NCBI GenBank assembly: GCA_947167715.1
Contig: CAMVJD010000008.1
Span: 1 to 64,000 of the forward strand
Length of the DNA: 64,000 nt
Origin: an uncultured Eubacteriaceae bacterium
GTDB lineage: Bacteria; Bacillota; Clostridia; Lachnospirales; CAG-274
Direction of reading: 5' to 3'
Under the pieces are notes generated by a model. It was not told the origin of the DNA. It did no database searches and saw only the letters and a list, made by a program, of their open reading frames with translations. This document shows, piece after piece, positions 45,493 through 55,142 of the stretch (positions within the stretch are counted from its first letter, which is position 1; the number at the start of each line of letters is the position of its first letter). Both the position numbers and the translations under genes were made by a program.

Positions 45493-46713
45493 TTATTTAT
45501 TTTCGTTTCTCTGCTTCATCATTGCTCTTACCTTTAAGGGAAGACCGAAAAGGTTGATAAAGCCGACTGCATCCTTGTGGCTGTAAAGCTCACCGGTAGT
45601 AAAGCTTGCAATATCCTCGTCATACAGGCTGTAAGGTGATGAACAGCCTGCCGAGATTATATTGCCCTTGTAAAGCTTTAACCTTACCTTGCCGGTAACG
45701 GTTTCCTGAAGAGAGTCGTTAAATGCGTCAAGCGCCTCACGAAGGGGAGTGTACCACTCGCCGCTGTAAAGAAGCTCGGCATACTTTGTAGCGATAGTCT
45801 CTCTGAACTGCTGGCTTTGCTTGTCAAGGCAAAGATATTCAAGCTCTCTGTGTGCGTACATAAGAATGGTGCCGCCCGGTGTTTCATAAACGCCGCGTGA
45901 CTTCATACCTACAACGCGGTTTTCAACGATATCCGCGATACCGATGCCGTTTGCTCCGCCTACCTCGTTAAGCTTTGTCATAAGCTCGATAGGTGAAAGC
46001 TTCTGTCCGTCAATGGCAACGGGGATACCCTTTTCAAATTCAATCTCAATATATGTGTCCTTGTCGGGTGCCTTTTCGGGTGTTACGCCAAGAACAAGCA
46101 AACGGTCGTAGTTAGGCTCGTTTGCGGGGTCCTCAAGCTCAAGACCCTCGTGGCTGATGTGCCACAGGTTGCGGTCACGGCTGTAGCTGTCGTCCTTTTT
46201 CATAGGTACGGGTATGCCGCGCTCTTCAAGGTAAGCAATTTCGTCCTCTCTGGACTGCATTTTCCATTCGTCCATCTTCCAGGGCGCAATAATTTCAAGG
46301 TCGGGTGCAAAAGCCTTAACGGTAAGCTCGAAACGAACCTGATCGTTGCCCTTGCCCGTAGCGCCGTGGCAGATAGCGAAGGCGCCTTCCTTGCGTGCTA
46401 TCTCGACAAGACGCTTTGCAATTATAGGTCTTGCCATAGATGTGCCGAGAAGATACTTGCCCTCATATACCGCATTTGCCTTGACTGTGGGATAAATAAC
46501 GTCGGTAATGAATTCCTCCGTAAGGTCCTCGATGTAAAGCTTGCTTGCGCCCGTTGAAAGTGCGCGCTCCTCAAGACCGTCCGTCTCGCTGCCCTGTCCA
46601 ACATTTGCACAAACCGCGATGACCTCAACGTCCTTGTAAAGCTCCTTTAACCAAGGAATAATAACGGTGGTATCAAGACCGCCGGAGTAAGCTAAAACTA
46701 TTTTTCTGCTCAT
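45493..46713 (-). CDS. argG: argininosuccinate synthase
   Basis: Joins citrulline and aspartate using ATP. At 406 aa it has family length; the PP-loop AYSGGLDTT is at the N-terminus, with [13 protein letters not shown] later. ATG at 46713 follows AGGAGG. The first gene of the minus-strand arg/ABC cluster, with promoter and palindrome at 46753-46782. The divergent arg operon starts about 290 bp away. No carAB or argF is near; those steps must be encoded elsewhere, apart from the carAB of the pyr operon. Confidence 0.97.
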   Translation of the reverse strand: MSRKIVLAYSGGLDTTVIIPWLKELYKDVEVIAVCANVGQGSETDGLEERALSTGASKLYIEDLTEEFITDVIYPTVKANAVYEGKYLLGTSMARPIIAKRLVEIARKEGAFAICHGATGKGNDQVRFELTVKAFAPDLEIIAPWKMDEWKMQSREDEIAYLEERGIPVPMKKDDSYSRDRNLWHISHEGLELEDPANEPNYDRLLVLGVTPEKAPDKDTYIEIEFEKGIPVAIDGQKLSPIELMTKLNEVGGANGIGIADIVENRVVGMKSRGVYETPGGTILMYAHRELEYLCLDKQSQQFRETIATKYAELLYSGEWYTPLREALDAFNDSLQETVTGKVRLKLYKGNIISAGCSSPYSLYDEDIASFTTGELYSHKDAVGFINLFGLPLKVRAMMKQRNENK

Positions 46714-46752
46714 TTTATATGACCTCCTGAATTGATTTTAAACTTTTTATTG

Positions 46753-46782
46753 ATTATATCACAATATACATAGTATATTCAA
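46753..46782 (-). promoter_or_regulatory. argG promoter with embedded palindrome
   Basis: Minus strand TTGAAT (46782-46777), 18-bp spacer, TATAAT (46758-46753). The spacer contains the inverted repeat AATATAC-ata-GTATATT (46763-46779), a plausible ArgR site though it does not match the ARG-box consensus closely. Confidence 0.68.
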
Positions 46783-46830
46783 GTATAAAAAACAAAATTT
46801 TCATAAAAAATAAAAATTTGTAAAAAATGC

Positions 46831-46859
46831 TTGCATATTATTCATATTCGTTGTATAAT
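46831..46859 (+). promoter_or_regulatory. argC promoter
   Basis: TTGCAT (46831-46836), 17-bp spacer ending TTG, TATAAT (46854-46859). The spacer and -35 include ATTATTCAT, similar to one arm of an ARG box. About 147 nt of untranslated leader follow before argC. Confidence 0.7.
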
Positions 46860-47006
46860 TATAAAATAATTTACCCGGATATTCCTTTTTTATAACAATA
46901 AAAATTTATACTGTACATTTTACAAAAAAAGGTGTATACTGGTAAGGATATAGAAATTATACCTATAAATTATTAGTAAATAAATTTTCGGAAAGGAAGT
47001 AATATA

Positions 47007-48047
47007 ATGATAAAAGTTGGTATTATCGGTGCTACGGGCTATGCGGGCAGCGAACTTGTAAGGATAATAACCTCTCACCCCGAGGCGGAGATAAAGACCC
47101 TCACCTCGCAGTCCTACGCGGGAAAGGACTACGGCAGCGTATACGAGAGCTACCGCCACAGAAGCGACTATGTCTGCGAGGAAGAGGATATTGAAAAAAT
47201 GGCCGAGGAATGTGACGTTATTTTTATGGCGCTCCCTCACGGTGTCGCAAGCAAAAAGGTAAACGAAAGCATACTGTCAAAGACAAAAATAATCGACCTT
47301 GGTGCCGATTTTCGCTTACAATATATCGATGTATACGAAAAATGGTATACAACACATTACGCAAAGGATATACTTCCCGAGGCCGTATACGGCCTTTGCG
47401 AGATAAACCGCGACAAAATTAAAAACAGAAGGATCGTCGCAAACCCCGGCTGCTATACCACCTGCAGCATTTTATCCCTTTATCCCCTTGTAAAGGAAAA
47501 AATGATAGACCTTTCAACTATTATAATAGATGCAAAATCGGGTGCTACGGGCGCAGGCAGGGGCTTATCCCTGGGCAACCATTACTGTGAGCTTAACGAA
47601 AGCGTAAAGGCCTATAAAATAGCCAACCACAGACATACCCCCGAGATTGAAGAGCAGCTTTCCTACGCGGCGGGCGAGGACGTTGTTTTAAGCTTTACAC
47701 CGCACCTTATCCCCATGGACAGGGGCATACTTGCTACCTGCTATGCAAAGCTTCTTAAAAACTATACTTACGAAGATATCCTTGCAGCTTATGAAAAGTA
47801 CTACAAGGACGAATATTTTATCAGAATAACAAAACAAGGTATGTTCCCCGAAACAAAATGGGTAAAGGGCTCCAATTTTGTGGATATCGGCTTTACCGTG
47901 GACGAAAGAACAAACCGCGTTATAGTTATAGGCGCACTTGACAACCTGTTTAAGGGTGCGGCGGGACAGGCAGTACAGAATATGAATATTCTTTTCGGCC
48001 TTGACGAAAAGACGGGACTTGACTACATCCCCGTATTCCCCGCATAA
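47007..48047 (+). CDS. argC: N-acetyl-gamma-glutamyl-phosphate reductase
   Basis: NADPH-dependent third step of arginine synthesis. At 346 aa it has the long-type length. The nucleotide-binding GATGYAGSELVR opens the protein and the catalytic cysteine lies in ANPGCYTT. ATG at 47007 follows GGAAAGGAAG. Begins the plus-strand arg operon; a lipoprotein gene starts 13 nt after its stop. Phosphate-binding and dimer residues look intact. Confidence 0.97.
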   Translation: MIKVGIIGATGYAGSELVRIITSHPEAEIKTLTSQSYAGKDYGSVYESYRHRSDYVCEEEDIEKMAEECDVIFMALPHGVASKKVNESILSKTKIIDLGADFRLQYIDVYEKWYTTHYAKDILPEAVYGLCEINRDKIKNRRIVANPGCYTTCSILSLYPLVKEKMIDLSTIIIDAKSGATGAGRGLSLGNHYCELNESVKAYKIANHRHTPEIEEQLSYAAGEDVVLSFTPHLIPMDRGILATCYAKLLKNYTYEDILAAYEKYYKDEYFIRITKQGMFPETKWVKGSNFVDIGFTVDERTNRVIVIGALDNLFKGAAGQAVQNMNILFGLDEKTGLDYIPVFPA

Positions 48048-48060
48048 TTGGAGAATTATT

Positions 48061-49338
48061 ATGGAAATTAAATTTATAGCGGCAATTTGCGTTTTATCGG
48101 CCGCTTTATGCACGGGATGCCATAGAAACGGCCGCGTATACGGCCATAATCCAAATGTCCGTCCCAATAATCAGGTTACGGCGCAGCAGCCCGCAGCTGT
48201 ACAAAAGCCTGCCGCGCCAAGCCTTCCGCAGGATCTGACAACGATCTATGCGCTCAAGTTAAAAAAAGGTATAGTAAAGCGCCCTAACGGTATGCTTGAC
48301 AGCCGTGAACATAATTTGACATGGGTAGTGGAGCATAACGGCGATATCGTGCTTGAAGCCAATGCTGTCGATAATTTTGAAATGGATGCACGCTGGCACG
48401 GCAACGGTCATTATAAAATTTGGCTTAAGGCATGGATAAACGGTTATACCGCCGTAAGCAATACCGTAGAATTTGATATGCCCCTTGACGGGACGGAAGA
48501 GCCCGATGACGGAGAGATAGATCTGCAGCCCATAGAAAACACAAAATATATCAATGCATATAAATTGACCGAGGACGCAGGCCTTGTGACCCGTACAAGC
48601 GGTGAATACGAAAGCAGCAACATAGGCTGGAAGATCGTTTATAACGGCGTTACAAAGCTTGAAAGAAACGCAGAAAACGAGATGAGCTATCGCCCCATGA
48701 ACTACGGCGACGGTAAGTACGAGGTCTGGCTTGAAGCCTTTATTGACGGCGGCTATAAGCGCGTAAGCAATAAGGTCAGCTGGGAAACTCCGCTTGATAT
48801 AAGCGCGGAGGATGCCGAGATGATCGAAATGAAAAGTAAGATGAAAAGTCTTATACGCAATATTGACGGCGAAAATGATCATTACGAGTATAAAATGGGC
48901 TTTGTTATAGACCCGGATCATGACGGTGAGTATAACAACTGCGTATTTTATGCAGGTACTGACAATAACGGCAGGGAAGCACAGTATATTTTCCAAAACG
49001 GTACTTATTCAATACAGTTTTCTACCAACTACACAAGGGATAACGGTACCGCGTATATGGATAATGCGTATCTTTATATCTGGTGTGATGAGATAACGGG
49101 CAAGGACTATATAGTACGCTGTGCAACGGATGAAAGCGGCAATATCACCGCAAAGGACTGCTGCACAAACGAAATTATTTATACAATAATAAACGGCGAG
49201 CTGACCCTGTTCGGTCAAAAAACACAGGATAAAAGCGTGCTGGATAAGGGAAAATACTATTTCCGCTCGTCCGCACCCTATGATAAGGACCATTTTATAG
49301 TGTCCAAAAACGGCAAGGCGGAAATGCAGGGCGCATAG
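48061..49338 (+). CDS. lipoprotein of unknown function within the arg operon
   Basis: A 425-aa lipoprotein (lipobox LCTGC, Cys20), so surface-anchored. After a Gln/Ala/Pro-rich linker, two similar segments of about 85 residues occur (near 60-150 and 160-250), both with a W-x-V-x-x-N/Y-G pattern, as in beta-sandwich modules; the rest is beta-rich with many Asn and Asp. No enzyme motif is visible. ATG at 48061 after TTGGAGAA; a longer frame overlapping argC is not used. Its placement between argC and argJ is unexpected for a surface protein. Confidence 0.75.
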   Translation: MEIKFIAAICVLSAALCTGCHRNGRVYGHNPNVRPNNQVTAQQPAAVQKPAAPSLPQDLTTIYALKLKKGIVKRPNGMLDSREHNLTWVVEHNGDIVLEANAVDNFEMDARWHGNGHYKIWLKAWINGYTAVSNTVEFDMPLDGTEEPDDGEIDLQPIENTKYINAYKLTEDAGLVTRTSGEYESSNIGWKIVYNGVTKLERNAENEMSYRPMNYGDGKYEVWLEAFIDGGYKRVSNKVSWETPLDISAEDAEMIEMKSKMKSLIRNIDGENDHYEYKMGFVIDPDHDGEYNNCVFYAGTDNNGREAQYIFQNGTYSIQFSTNYTRDNGTAYMDNAYLYIWCDEITGKDYIVRCATDESGNITAKDCCTNEIIYTIINGELTLFGQKTQDKSVLDKGKYYFRSSAPYDKDHFIVSKNGKAEMQGA

Positions 49339-49368
49339 CCGCCGACCCCAAGAGAAAGGAGAATTTTT

Positions 49369-50583
49369 ATGAACATAATAAACGGCAACGTTACATCCCC
49401 CAAGGGCTTTTCCGCGGGTGGCTGTAATATAGGCCTGAAAAAAGACAAAAAGGATATGGCTGTTATAGTCAGCGAAAAAATGTGTACCGCAGCGGGCTGC
49501 TTTACAACAAACGTAGTTAAGGCGGCACCCGTTATGTGGGATATGGAAAAGGTAAATAATCAAATAAAGGGTATAGTCGCAAACAGCGGCAATGCCAACG
49601 CCTGCACGGGTCAGCAGGGCATAAAGGACTGCGAGGACACCGCCGCAAGGCTTGCGGAGCATATAGGCGTTAAAGCAGAAAATGTCCTTGTATGCTCAAC
49701 GGGCGTTATAGGCGTAAACCTTGATATGGATAAAATTTTACCCGGCGTTGATAAGACCTTTTCAGGGATATCAAGCGACTTTGCGGGCGGCGAAAGCGCA
49801 AGCCACGCCATTATGACCACCGATACACGCCCCAAGACCGCCGCTGCCGAAATAGAGATAGGCGGCAAAAAGGTAACTGTTGCGGGTATGGCAAAGGGCT
49901 CGGGTATGATAAACCCCAATATGGCAACTATGCTTTGCTTTATCACCACCGACTGCGCCATTGAAAAGCCCTTGCTTGATAAGGCGCTTAAAGGCTGTGT
50001 TATAGATACCTTTAATATGATAAGCGTTGACGGCGATACATCTACAAACGACACCGTGCTGGTGCTTGCCAACGGTATGGCGGAAAACCCAGTTATAAAC
50101 ACGGAAAACGACGATTACAACAAATTTGTAGAGGCGCTTTTCTATATCAATAAAACTCTTGCCGTAATGTGCGCGGACGACGGCGAGGGCGCAACAAAAT
50201 TAATGGAGGTAAACGTCACGGGCTGCGCTGACGAGAAAAGTGCAAGGCTTATCGCTCAATCCGTTACAAGCTCAAACCTTTTAAAGTGTGCGCTTTTCGG
50301 CGAGGATGCAAACTGGGGCAGGGTGCTTTGTGCCATGGGCTACTCGGGCGGTAAGTTTGACCCCATGGGCGTTACTATCAATTTTAAAAGCGCAAAGGGT
50401 GAAATAAAGCTTATGGATAACGGCACACCCATAGTCTTTGACGAGGAGCTGGCGGCAAAGATACTTTCCGAACATAATATCTATATTGATATACTGCTTA
50501 ACGAAGGCAGCGCAAAGGCGACCGCCTGGGGCTGTGACCTTACCTATGATTATGTAAAAATTAACGGAGATTACAGGTCTTGA
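49369..50583 (+). CDS. argJ: bifunctional glutamate N-acetyltransferase / ornithine acetyltransferase
   Basis: Recycles the acetyl group in arginine synthesis. At 404 aa it has the family length. Autocleavage before a Thr nucleophile is expected at NMATML (Thr187), giving alpha and beta chains; KGSGMINPNM precedes it and TSNLLKCALFGEDANWGR is in the beta chain. ATG at 49369 follows AAAGGAG. A gene encoding a membrane protein starts by overlap with its end. Presence of ArgJ means no separate ArgA is required. Confidence 0.97.
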   Translation: MNIINGNVTSPKGFSAGGCNIGLKKDKKDMAVIVSEKMCTAAGCFTTNVVKAAPVMWDMEKVNNQIKGIVANSGNANACTGQQGIKDCEDTAARLAEHIGVKAENVLVCSTGVIGVNLDMDKILPGVDKTFSGISSDFAGGESASHAIMTTDTRPKTAAAEIEIGGKKVTVAGMAKGSGMINPNMATMLCFITTDCAIEKPLLDKALKGCVIDTFNMISVDGDTSTNDTVLVLANGMAENPVINTENDDYNKFVEALFYINKTLAVMCADDGEGATKLMEVNVTGCADEKSARLIAQSVTSSNLLKCALFGEDANWGRVLCAMGYSGGKFDPMGVTINFKSAKGEIKLMDNGTPIVFDEELAAKILSEHNIYIDILLNEGSAKATAWGCDLTYDYVKINGDYRS

Positions 50584-50585
50584 TC

Positions 50586-51794
50586 ATGAACAGTTTTGAA
50601 AAAAGATTTATTGACGATTTAAATAAATACAAGGATATAATGTTTTTTGCCATAATCTGTCTTATTGCTTTTTTTGCGCGCTATGCGGGCAGGGAATGTC
50701 AGAGTATGGATTATGTATACTTTTTTAAGCCGTGGTTCGACCAGATGAAAGAGGCGGGCGGTCTGCCGTCCCTTAAAGAGCAGATAGGAAACTACAGCCT
50801 TTTGTACCAGACCATAATTGCCTTTATGACCTATATTGATATTGAATGCATATATCAGTATAAAATATTAAATGTAATTTTTGATTACGGCTGCGCTTTT
50901 GTTATTGCCGAGCTTGTTGCGGCTGCCGTTAAGGAAAAGCGCTTCGGCCAAAAGTACAATATCGCCTTTGCGGTGTCTATGATGCTGCCTACGGCAATTA
51001 CAAACGGCGCTTACTGGGGTCAGTGCGACAGCATTTATTCGTTTTTTCTGCTGCTTACGGTGCTTTTGCTGTATAAGGAAAAATATAAATGCGCATTTGC
51101 CGCCTACGGCCTTGCGTTTGCCTTTAAATTTCAGGCCATATTTATGCTGCCGTTTATAATTTGCTGCTGGATATCAAAAAAAAAGTTCAGCATATTAAAT
51201 TTATGGGTGACCCTTGTTACATTCTGGGCATCGGGCATAGTTGCATATTTAAACGGCAGAAATATTTTTGATGCCTTTAAAATTTACTTTGGACAGGCCA
51301 ACGACAATATTGCGATGTATGACAATTTTTCAAGCTTCTGGCACCTGTTCAATAACGACTACGGCCGTTTTGGCACAATGGCAAGCCTTATTGCAATTAC
51401 GCTTATGGGTCTTGGGCTTTATGCGGTAATGTACGGCAAAAAGTCCTTTGACAATGCCGAAAAGCTTTTAAACGGTGCGGCATGGTTTTTATGGACAGCA
51501 ATACTGTTTATGCCCAATATGCGCGACAGATACGGCTTTACAATGGATATAATGCTTGTGGGTCTTACCTGTATAAATATTAAATATATTAAATTTGCTG
51601 CCGTTTCGGTGCTTATAAGCACTATAGGCTACGGCACCTATCTTGTAAGCCAGCCTTCGCCCTATAACAGGGTAACGGCGCTGATATACCTTATTGCCTG
51701 GGGATATTTCGGCTATACGCTTATAAGGGACGAAAGTATAAAAATACAGTCAGAAACAGAGATAAAGACTAAAAAAACGGAGGCTAAAAAATGA
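50586..51794 (+). CDS. GT-C-like multi-pass membrane protein within the arg operon
   Basis: A 402-aa polytopic protein with around 10 hydrophobic segments. The N-terminal MDYVYFFKPWFDQMKEAGG and the NGAYWGQCDSIYSF motif (an Asp-containing loop) resemble GT39/GT87-type mannosyltransferases that use polyprenyl-phosphate sugars. The ATG at 50586 is favoured; a TTG lies two codons earlier. It overlaps argB by ATGA. No arginine-related role is apparent from its sequence. Confidence 0.8.
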   Translation: MNSFEKRFIDDLNKYKDIMFFAIICLIAFFARYAGRECQSMDYVYFFKPWFDQMKEAGGLPSLKEQIGNYSLLYQTIIAFMTYIDIECIYQYKILNVIFDYGCAFVIAELVAAAVKEKRFGQKYNIAFAVSMMLPTAITNGAYWGQCDSIYSFFLLLTVLLLYKEKYKCAFAAYGLAFAFKFQAIFMLPFIICCWISKKKFSILNLWVTLVTFWASGIVAYLNGRNIFDAFKIYFGQANDNIAMYDNFSSFWHLFNNDYGRFGTMASLIAITLMGLGLYAVMYGKKSFDNAEKLLNGAAWFLWTAILFMPNMRDRYGFTMDIMLVGLTCINIKYIKFAAVSVLISTIGYGTYLVSQPSPYNRVTALIYLIAWGYFGYTLIRDESIKIQSETEIKTKKTEAKK

Positions 51795-52657
51795 ATATGC
51801 AGGACATTATAAGCAAGGCAGAAGTTCTTACCGAGGCCTTGCCCTATATTAAGGAATTTTCGGGTATCACAGTTGTTATCAAATACGGCGGCGCTGCCCT
51901 TATCAACGAGGAGATCAAAAGCACGGTCATCAAGGATATCGCGCTTATGAAATATGTTGGATTTAAGCCTGTGCTTGTACACGGCGGCGGCAAGGATATA
52001 AATAAGGCGCTTGAAAAAATAGGCAAAAAGCCCGAATTTAAGGACGGTTTAAGAGTGACCGACGAGGAAACTATGGATGTCGTTCAGCAGGTGCTTGCGG
52101 GCAAGCTGAATAAGGACCTTGCTACCGAGCTTTGTATGCACGGTATAAATGCAGTAGGTATCTGCGGCAAGGATGCAAACTTTATGCAAGTAAGAAAGGC
52201 TATGCCAAACGGCCTTGATCTTGGCCTGGTGGGCGAGGTAACAGAGGTAAATACGGGCCTTGTAAGGACACTTCTTGACAATGATTTTGTACCCGTTATA
52301 TCTTCTATAGGTGTTGATGAAAACGGTACTGCATACAATGTAAATGCAGACTATGCCGCAGTTGCCGTTGCGGGCGCACTTAATGCCGAAAAGCTGGTAT
52401 TTATTACGGATGTTGCGGGCATTATGGAGGATGTTAACGACCCCGACAGCGTAATTTCCGTTGCACACGTTGACGAGGTAAAGGGCATGATAGACAGCGG
52501 CATTATATCGGGCGGTATGATACCCAAGGTACAATGCTGTATAGCGGGCGTTGAAGCAGGTGTTGCCAATGTGCATATCCTTGACGGACGCATACCTCAT
52601 TGTCTGATACTTGAAATATTCACAAAACGCGGCTGCGGTACGCTTATAGAGGGGTAA
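51791..52657 (+). CDS. argB: acetylglutamate kinase
   Basis: Phosphorylates N-acetylglutamate, the second step of arginine synthesis. At 288 aa it has family length. Motifs: VIKYGGAAL (phosphate-binding), LVHGGGKDIN and VFITDVAGI. ATG at 51791 overlaps the preceding stop (ATGA) and follows GGAGG. argD begins 15 nt later. The family is often feedback inhibited by arginine; the long N-terminal helix of inhibited enzymes seems present (about 1-20). Confidence 0.97.
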   Translation: MNMQDIISKAEVLTEALPYIKEFSGITVVIKYGGAALINEEIKSTVIKDIALMKYVGFKPVLVHGGGKDINKALEKIGKKPEFKDGLRVTDEETMDVVQQVLAGKLNKDLATELCMHGINAVGICGKDANFMQVRKAMPNGLDLGLVGEVTEVNTGLVRTLLDNDFVPVISSIGVDENGTAYNVNADYAAVAVAGALNAEKLVFITDVAGIMEDVNDPDSVISVAHVDEVKGMIDSGIISGGMIPKVQCCIAGVEAGVANVHILDGRIPHCLILEIFTKRGCGTLIEG

Positions 52658-52672
52658 AGGAGGAAAAGATCA

Positions 52673-53848
52673 ATGAATACATTTGAAAAAGGCGAAAAAT
52701 ATGTAATGCATACATACAACCGTTTTCCGCTGGCTTTTACGCACGGCGAGGGTATGTATGTCTATGACGAGGACGGCAAGGAATATCTTGATTTTGTTGC
52801 GGGTATTGCGGTAAACAGTCTGGGACATAACTACAAGCCCCTTGTTGATGCAATTACCGAGCAGGCATCAAAGATGATACATATATCAAATTTATATTAT
52901 ACAAAGCCCCAGACCGAGCTTGCGGAAAAATTGGTCGAGGCAGGCTCTCTTGACAAGGTATTTTACTGCAACAGCGGTGCAGAGAGTATCGAGGCGGCGT
53001 TAAAGCTTGCGCGTAAATACGGCTCAAAAACAGGCCGTCAGGAGATAATCACAATGGAGCATTCGTTCCACGGCAGGACCTTCGGTGCCGTTACAGCAAC
53101 GGGTCAGCCGCATTATCACGAGGGTTTCGGCGATATGCTGCCGCATATCAAGTACGCTGTTTACAATGATATCGAATCGTTAAAAAATACTATAACCGAC
53201 CGTACTATAGCAATTTTATTTGAACCCGTACAGGGCGAGGGCGGTATCCATCCGGCAGAACAGGCTTATATTGAGGAAGTAAGAAAAATCTGTACAAAAA
53301 AGGATATACTTCTTATTTTTGACGAGGTACAGTGCGGTGTCGGCCGACTCGGTACGCTTTTTGCATACCAGTATTTTGATGTGGTACCCGATATTATGTG
53401 TACCGCAAAGGGCATCGCGGGCGGTATTCCCTGCGGCGTGATGATGGCAAAGGCAAGGGTAGCCGAAAGCTTTAAACCGGGCGACCACGCATCCACCTTT
53501 GGCGGCAACCCGCTTGCGACAGCTGCGGGCAATGTTGTGGTAGATACGCTTTTAAACGGCGGTGTGCTTGACAATGTCAAGAAAATGGGCGAGTACCTTA
53601 CCGAGTGTCTTGAAAAGGTAAAGGAAAAATACAGCTTTGTTACCGATGCCAGAGGTGTTGGCCTTATGCAGGGCATAGAGCTTGACAGACCCGTGGGCGA
53701 TATTGTAGGAAAGTGTATCAAAAGCGGCCTTTTGCTTGTAAACGCGGGCAAAAATGTAATACGCTTCGTTCCGTCGCTTATCGTATCAAAAAAGGATATC
53801 GATAAGGCCATGGAGATACTTGACAAGGTATTGAGCGAAGAAAAATAA
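52673..53848 (+). CDS. argD: acetylornithine aminotransferase
   Basis: PLP-dependent transamination of N-acetylglutamate semialdehyde. At 391 aa it has family length; the PLP lysine region is CTAKGIAGGIPCG and the conserved HGRTFGAVTATGQ and IFDEVQCGVGRLG motifs are present. ATG at 52673 follows AAAGGAGG. Last gene of the plus arg operon; the terminator at 53913-53978 follows. Confidence 0.96.
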   Translation: MNTFEKGEKYVMHTYNRFPLAFTHGEGMYVYDEDGKEYLDFVAGIAVNSLGHNYKPLVDAITEQASKMIHISNLYYTKPQTELAEKLVEAGSLDKVFYCNSGAESIEAALKLARKYGSKTGRQEIITMEHSFHGRTFGAVTATGQPHYHEGFGDMLPHIKYAVYNDIESLKNTITDRTIAILFEPVQGEGGIHPAEQAYIEEVRKICTKKDILLIFDEVQCGVGRLGTLFAYQYFDVVPDIMCTAKGIAGGIPCGVMMAKARVAESFKPGDHASTFGGNPLATAAGNVVVDTLLNGGVLDNVKKMGEYLTECLEKVKEKYSFVTDARGVGLMQGIELDRPVGDIVGKCIKSGLLLVNAGKNVIRFVPSLIVSKKDIDKAMEILDKVLSEEK

Positions 53849-53912
53849 ATTTTTTCGGACTGTCGGCTTTGCTTGCAGTCTGTGAAAAAAACGGATAAAT
53901 CTTTTTTTAAAT

Positions 53913-53978
53913 AGGGCTGAAGCATTAAACGTGGTATCGGTAGCGGGATATCATCCTTTAATGTTCAGCCCTTTTTTA
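53913..53978 (+). terminator. terminator of the argCJBD operon
   Basis: AGGGCTGAA-CATTAAA (one bulged g) pairs with TTTAATG-TTCAGCCCT at the other side (53957-53972) and is followed by TTTTTT. The loop, about 27 nt, has additional pairing possibilities. It lies within the 318-bp gap 53849-54166. Confidence 0.85.
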
Positions 53979-54069
53979 TAATATTTTTTTGTAAAAATAC
54001 CATAAAGGGGACAAATTGTATCAAAAAAACGATAAAAATGTAAAAACTTTGTTAATTTTTAAATTTTGG

Positions 54070-54098
54070 TTGTAAAATCTTGTTTTATACTTTATAAT
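54070..54098 (+). promoter_or_regulatory. promoter of the stalk-domain/LRR gene
   Basis: TTGTAA (54070-54075), 17-bp spacer, TATAAT (54093-54098), about 70 bp before the start codon at 54167. Confidence 0.78.
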
Positions 54099-54166
54099 AG
54101 GATTAGAGAAATATGTTTAAAAAACGTCGTCCTATACGGCGGCAAAAAGTTAAGGGGGCTTTCACA

Positions 54167-55126
54167 ATGAAAAAAGCTTTATCTGTTTTTGCACTTTCTG
54201 TATTGATGACAGCAGGTGCAGCATTTACGGCGCACGCGCAGGATGTCAAGGTCTATGTAAACAACGATATGCTTGACAGCGGCGGTGCATATCCCAGCGC
54301 TGTTATCATAAACGATTATACCTATGTACCGCTTGCGGAAATAAGCAATGCACTTGGCTTTGAGTGCAGCTGGATCGCAGAATCAAAAACCATATTGATG
54401 TCCGGAAACGGCAAGCAGATCAAAATGCAGATAAACAACAGTACGGTAACAATAGAGGATTATGAAACGGGGCTTGAAGACGAGATAATCATACCTTCGG
54501 CACCTACAATTGTAAGCAGTAAAACATTTGTACCCGTCAGAGCGGTAGCAGATGCGTTTGAAGCCGATACACAATGGGATGCCAATACAAAATCCGTATA
54601 TATTTCCACAATGTCGGGAGAATATCACGAAGATATCGGCGGAGAAGCGGGCGAATTAAATTGGACGTTTTCAGATGCGGGCGTGCTTACCATATCGGGT
54701 GCGGGCCCTATGCCGGATTACGGCCCCGATACGCCGTGGGCTTATGTATGCAAGGAGCATGACGGCAATATACACGTTAAGATAAACGAGGGCGTTACAA
54801 GCATTTCAGCCGATGCATTTAAGGGCATATCCAATTTAAGCGGCGTTGACATTCCTTTCAGCGTTACGGAAATAGGCGGTAATGCCTTTAACGGCTGCTA
54901 TCTGCTTACCAAGGTAAATATACCTTATAATGTTGCTTTTGTCGGAAACAAGGCATTTTCCGACTGTACCTCGCTTACGGATGTAACTATAGCGGGTTCG
55001 GGTACAAATATCAGCACAGATGCTTTCAGCTACAGCATCAATATTAAAAATGTAAATGTCAAAAAGGGCAGTCCCGCAGATAATACAGAGCTTTATCCAA
55101 AGGGCGTGCATATTTCTTATAGTTGA
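54167..55126 (+). CDS. exported stalk-domain protein with LRR_5 repeats
   Basis: A 319-aa secreted protein. Signal peptide about 1-24 (AHA). Residues about 26-145 form a copper-amine-oxidase-N-like stalk domain (VYVNNDMLDSGG, YVPLAEISNALGF, VPVRAVADAFEA). Residues about 160-300 hold BspA-type LRR_5 repeats. ATG at 54167 after AAGGGGG; the frame upstream to 54113 lacks a ribosome site. Probably a cell-surface protein; function unknown. Followed 16 nt later by a zinc-ribbon protein gene. Confidence 0.86.
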   Translation: MKKALSVFALSVLMTAGAAFTAHAQDVKVYVNNDMLDSGGAYPSAVIINDYTYVPLAEISNALGFECSWIAESKTILMSGNGKQIKMQINNSTVTIEDYETGLEDEIIIPSAPTIVSSKTFVPVRAVADAFEADTQWDANTKSVYISTMSGEYHEDIGGEAGELNWTFSDAGVLTISGAGPMPDYGPDTPWAYVCKEHDGNIHVKINEGVTSISADAFKGISNLSGVDIPFSVTEIGGNAFNGCYLLTKVNIPYNVAFVGNKAFSDCTSLTDVTIAGSGTNISTDAFSYSINIKNVNVKKGSPADNTELYPKGVHISYS

Positions 55127-55142
55127 CAGAGGATAATAAAAA

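Noticed and set aside
46860..47006. The argC leader as an arginine-responsive attenuator
   Set aside because: No clear terminator stem with T-run or leader peptide was found in the 147-nt leader; a weak AGGT/ACCT pairing is not convincing.
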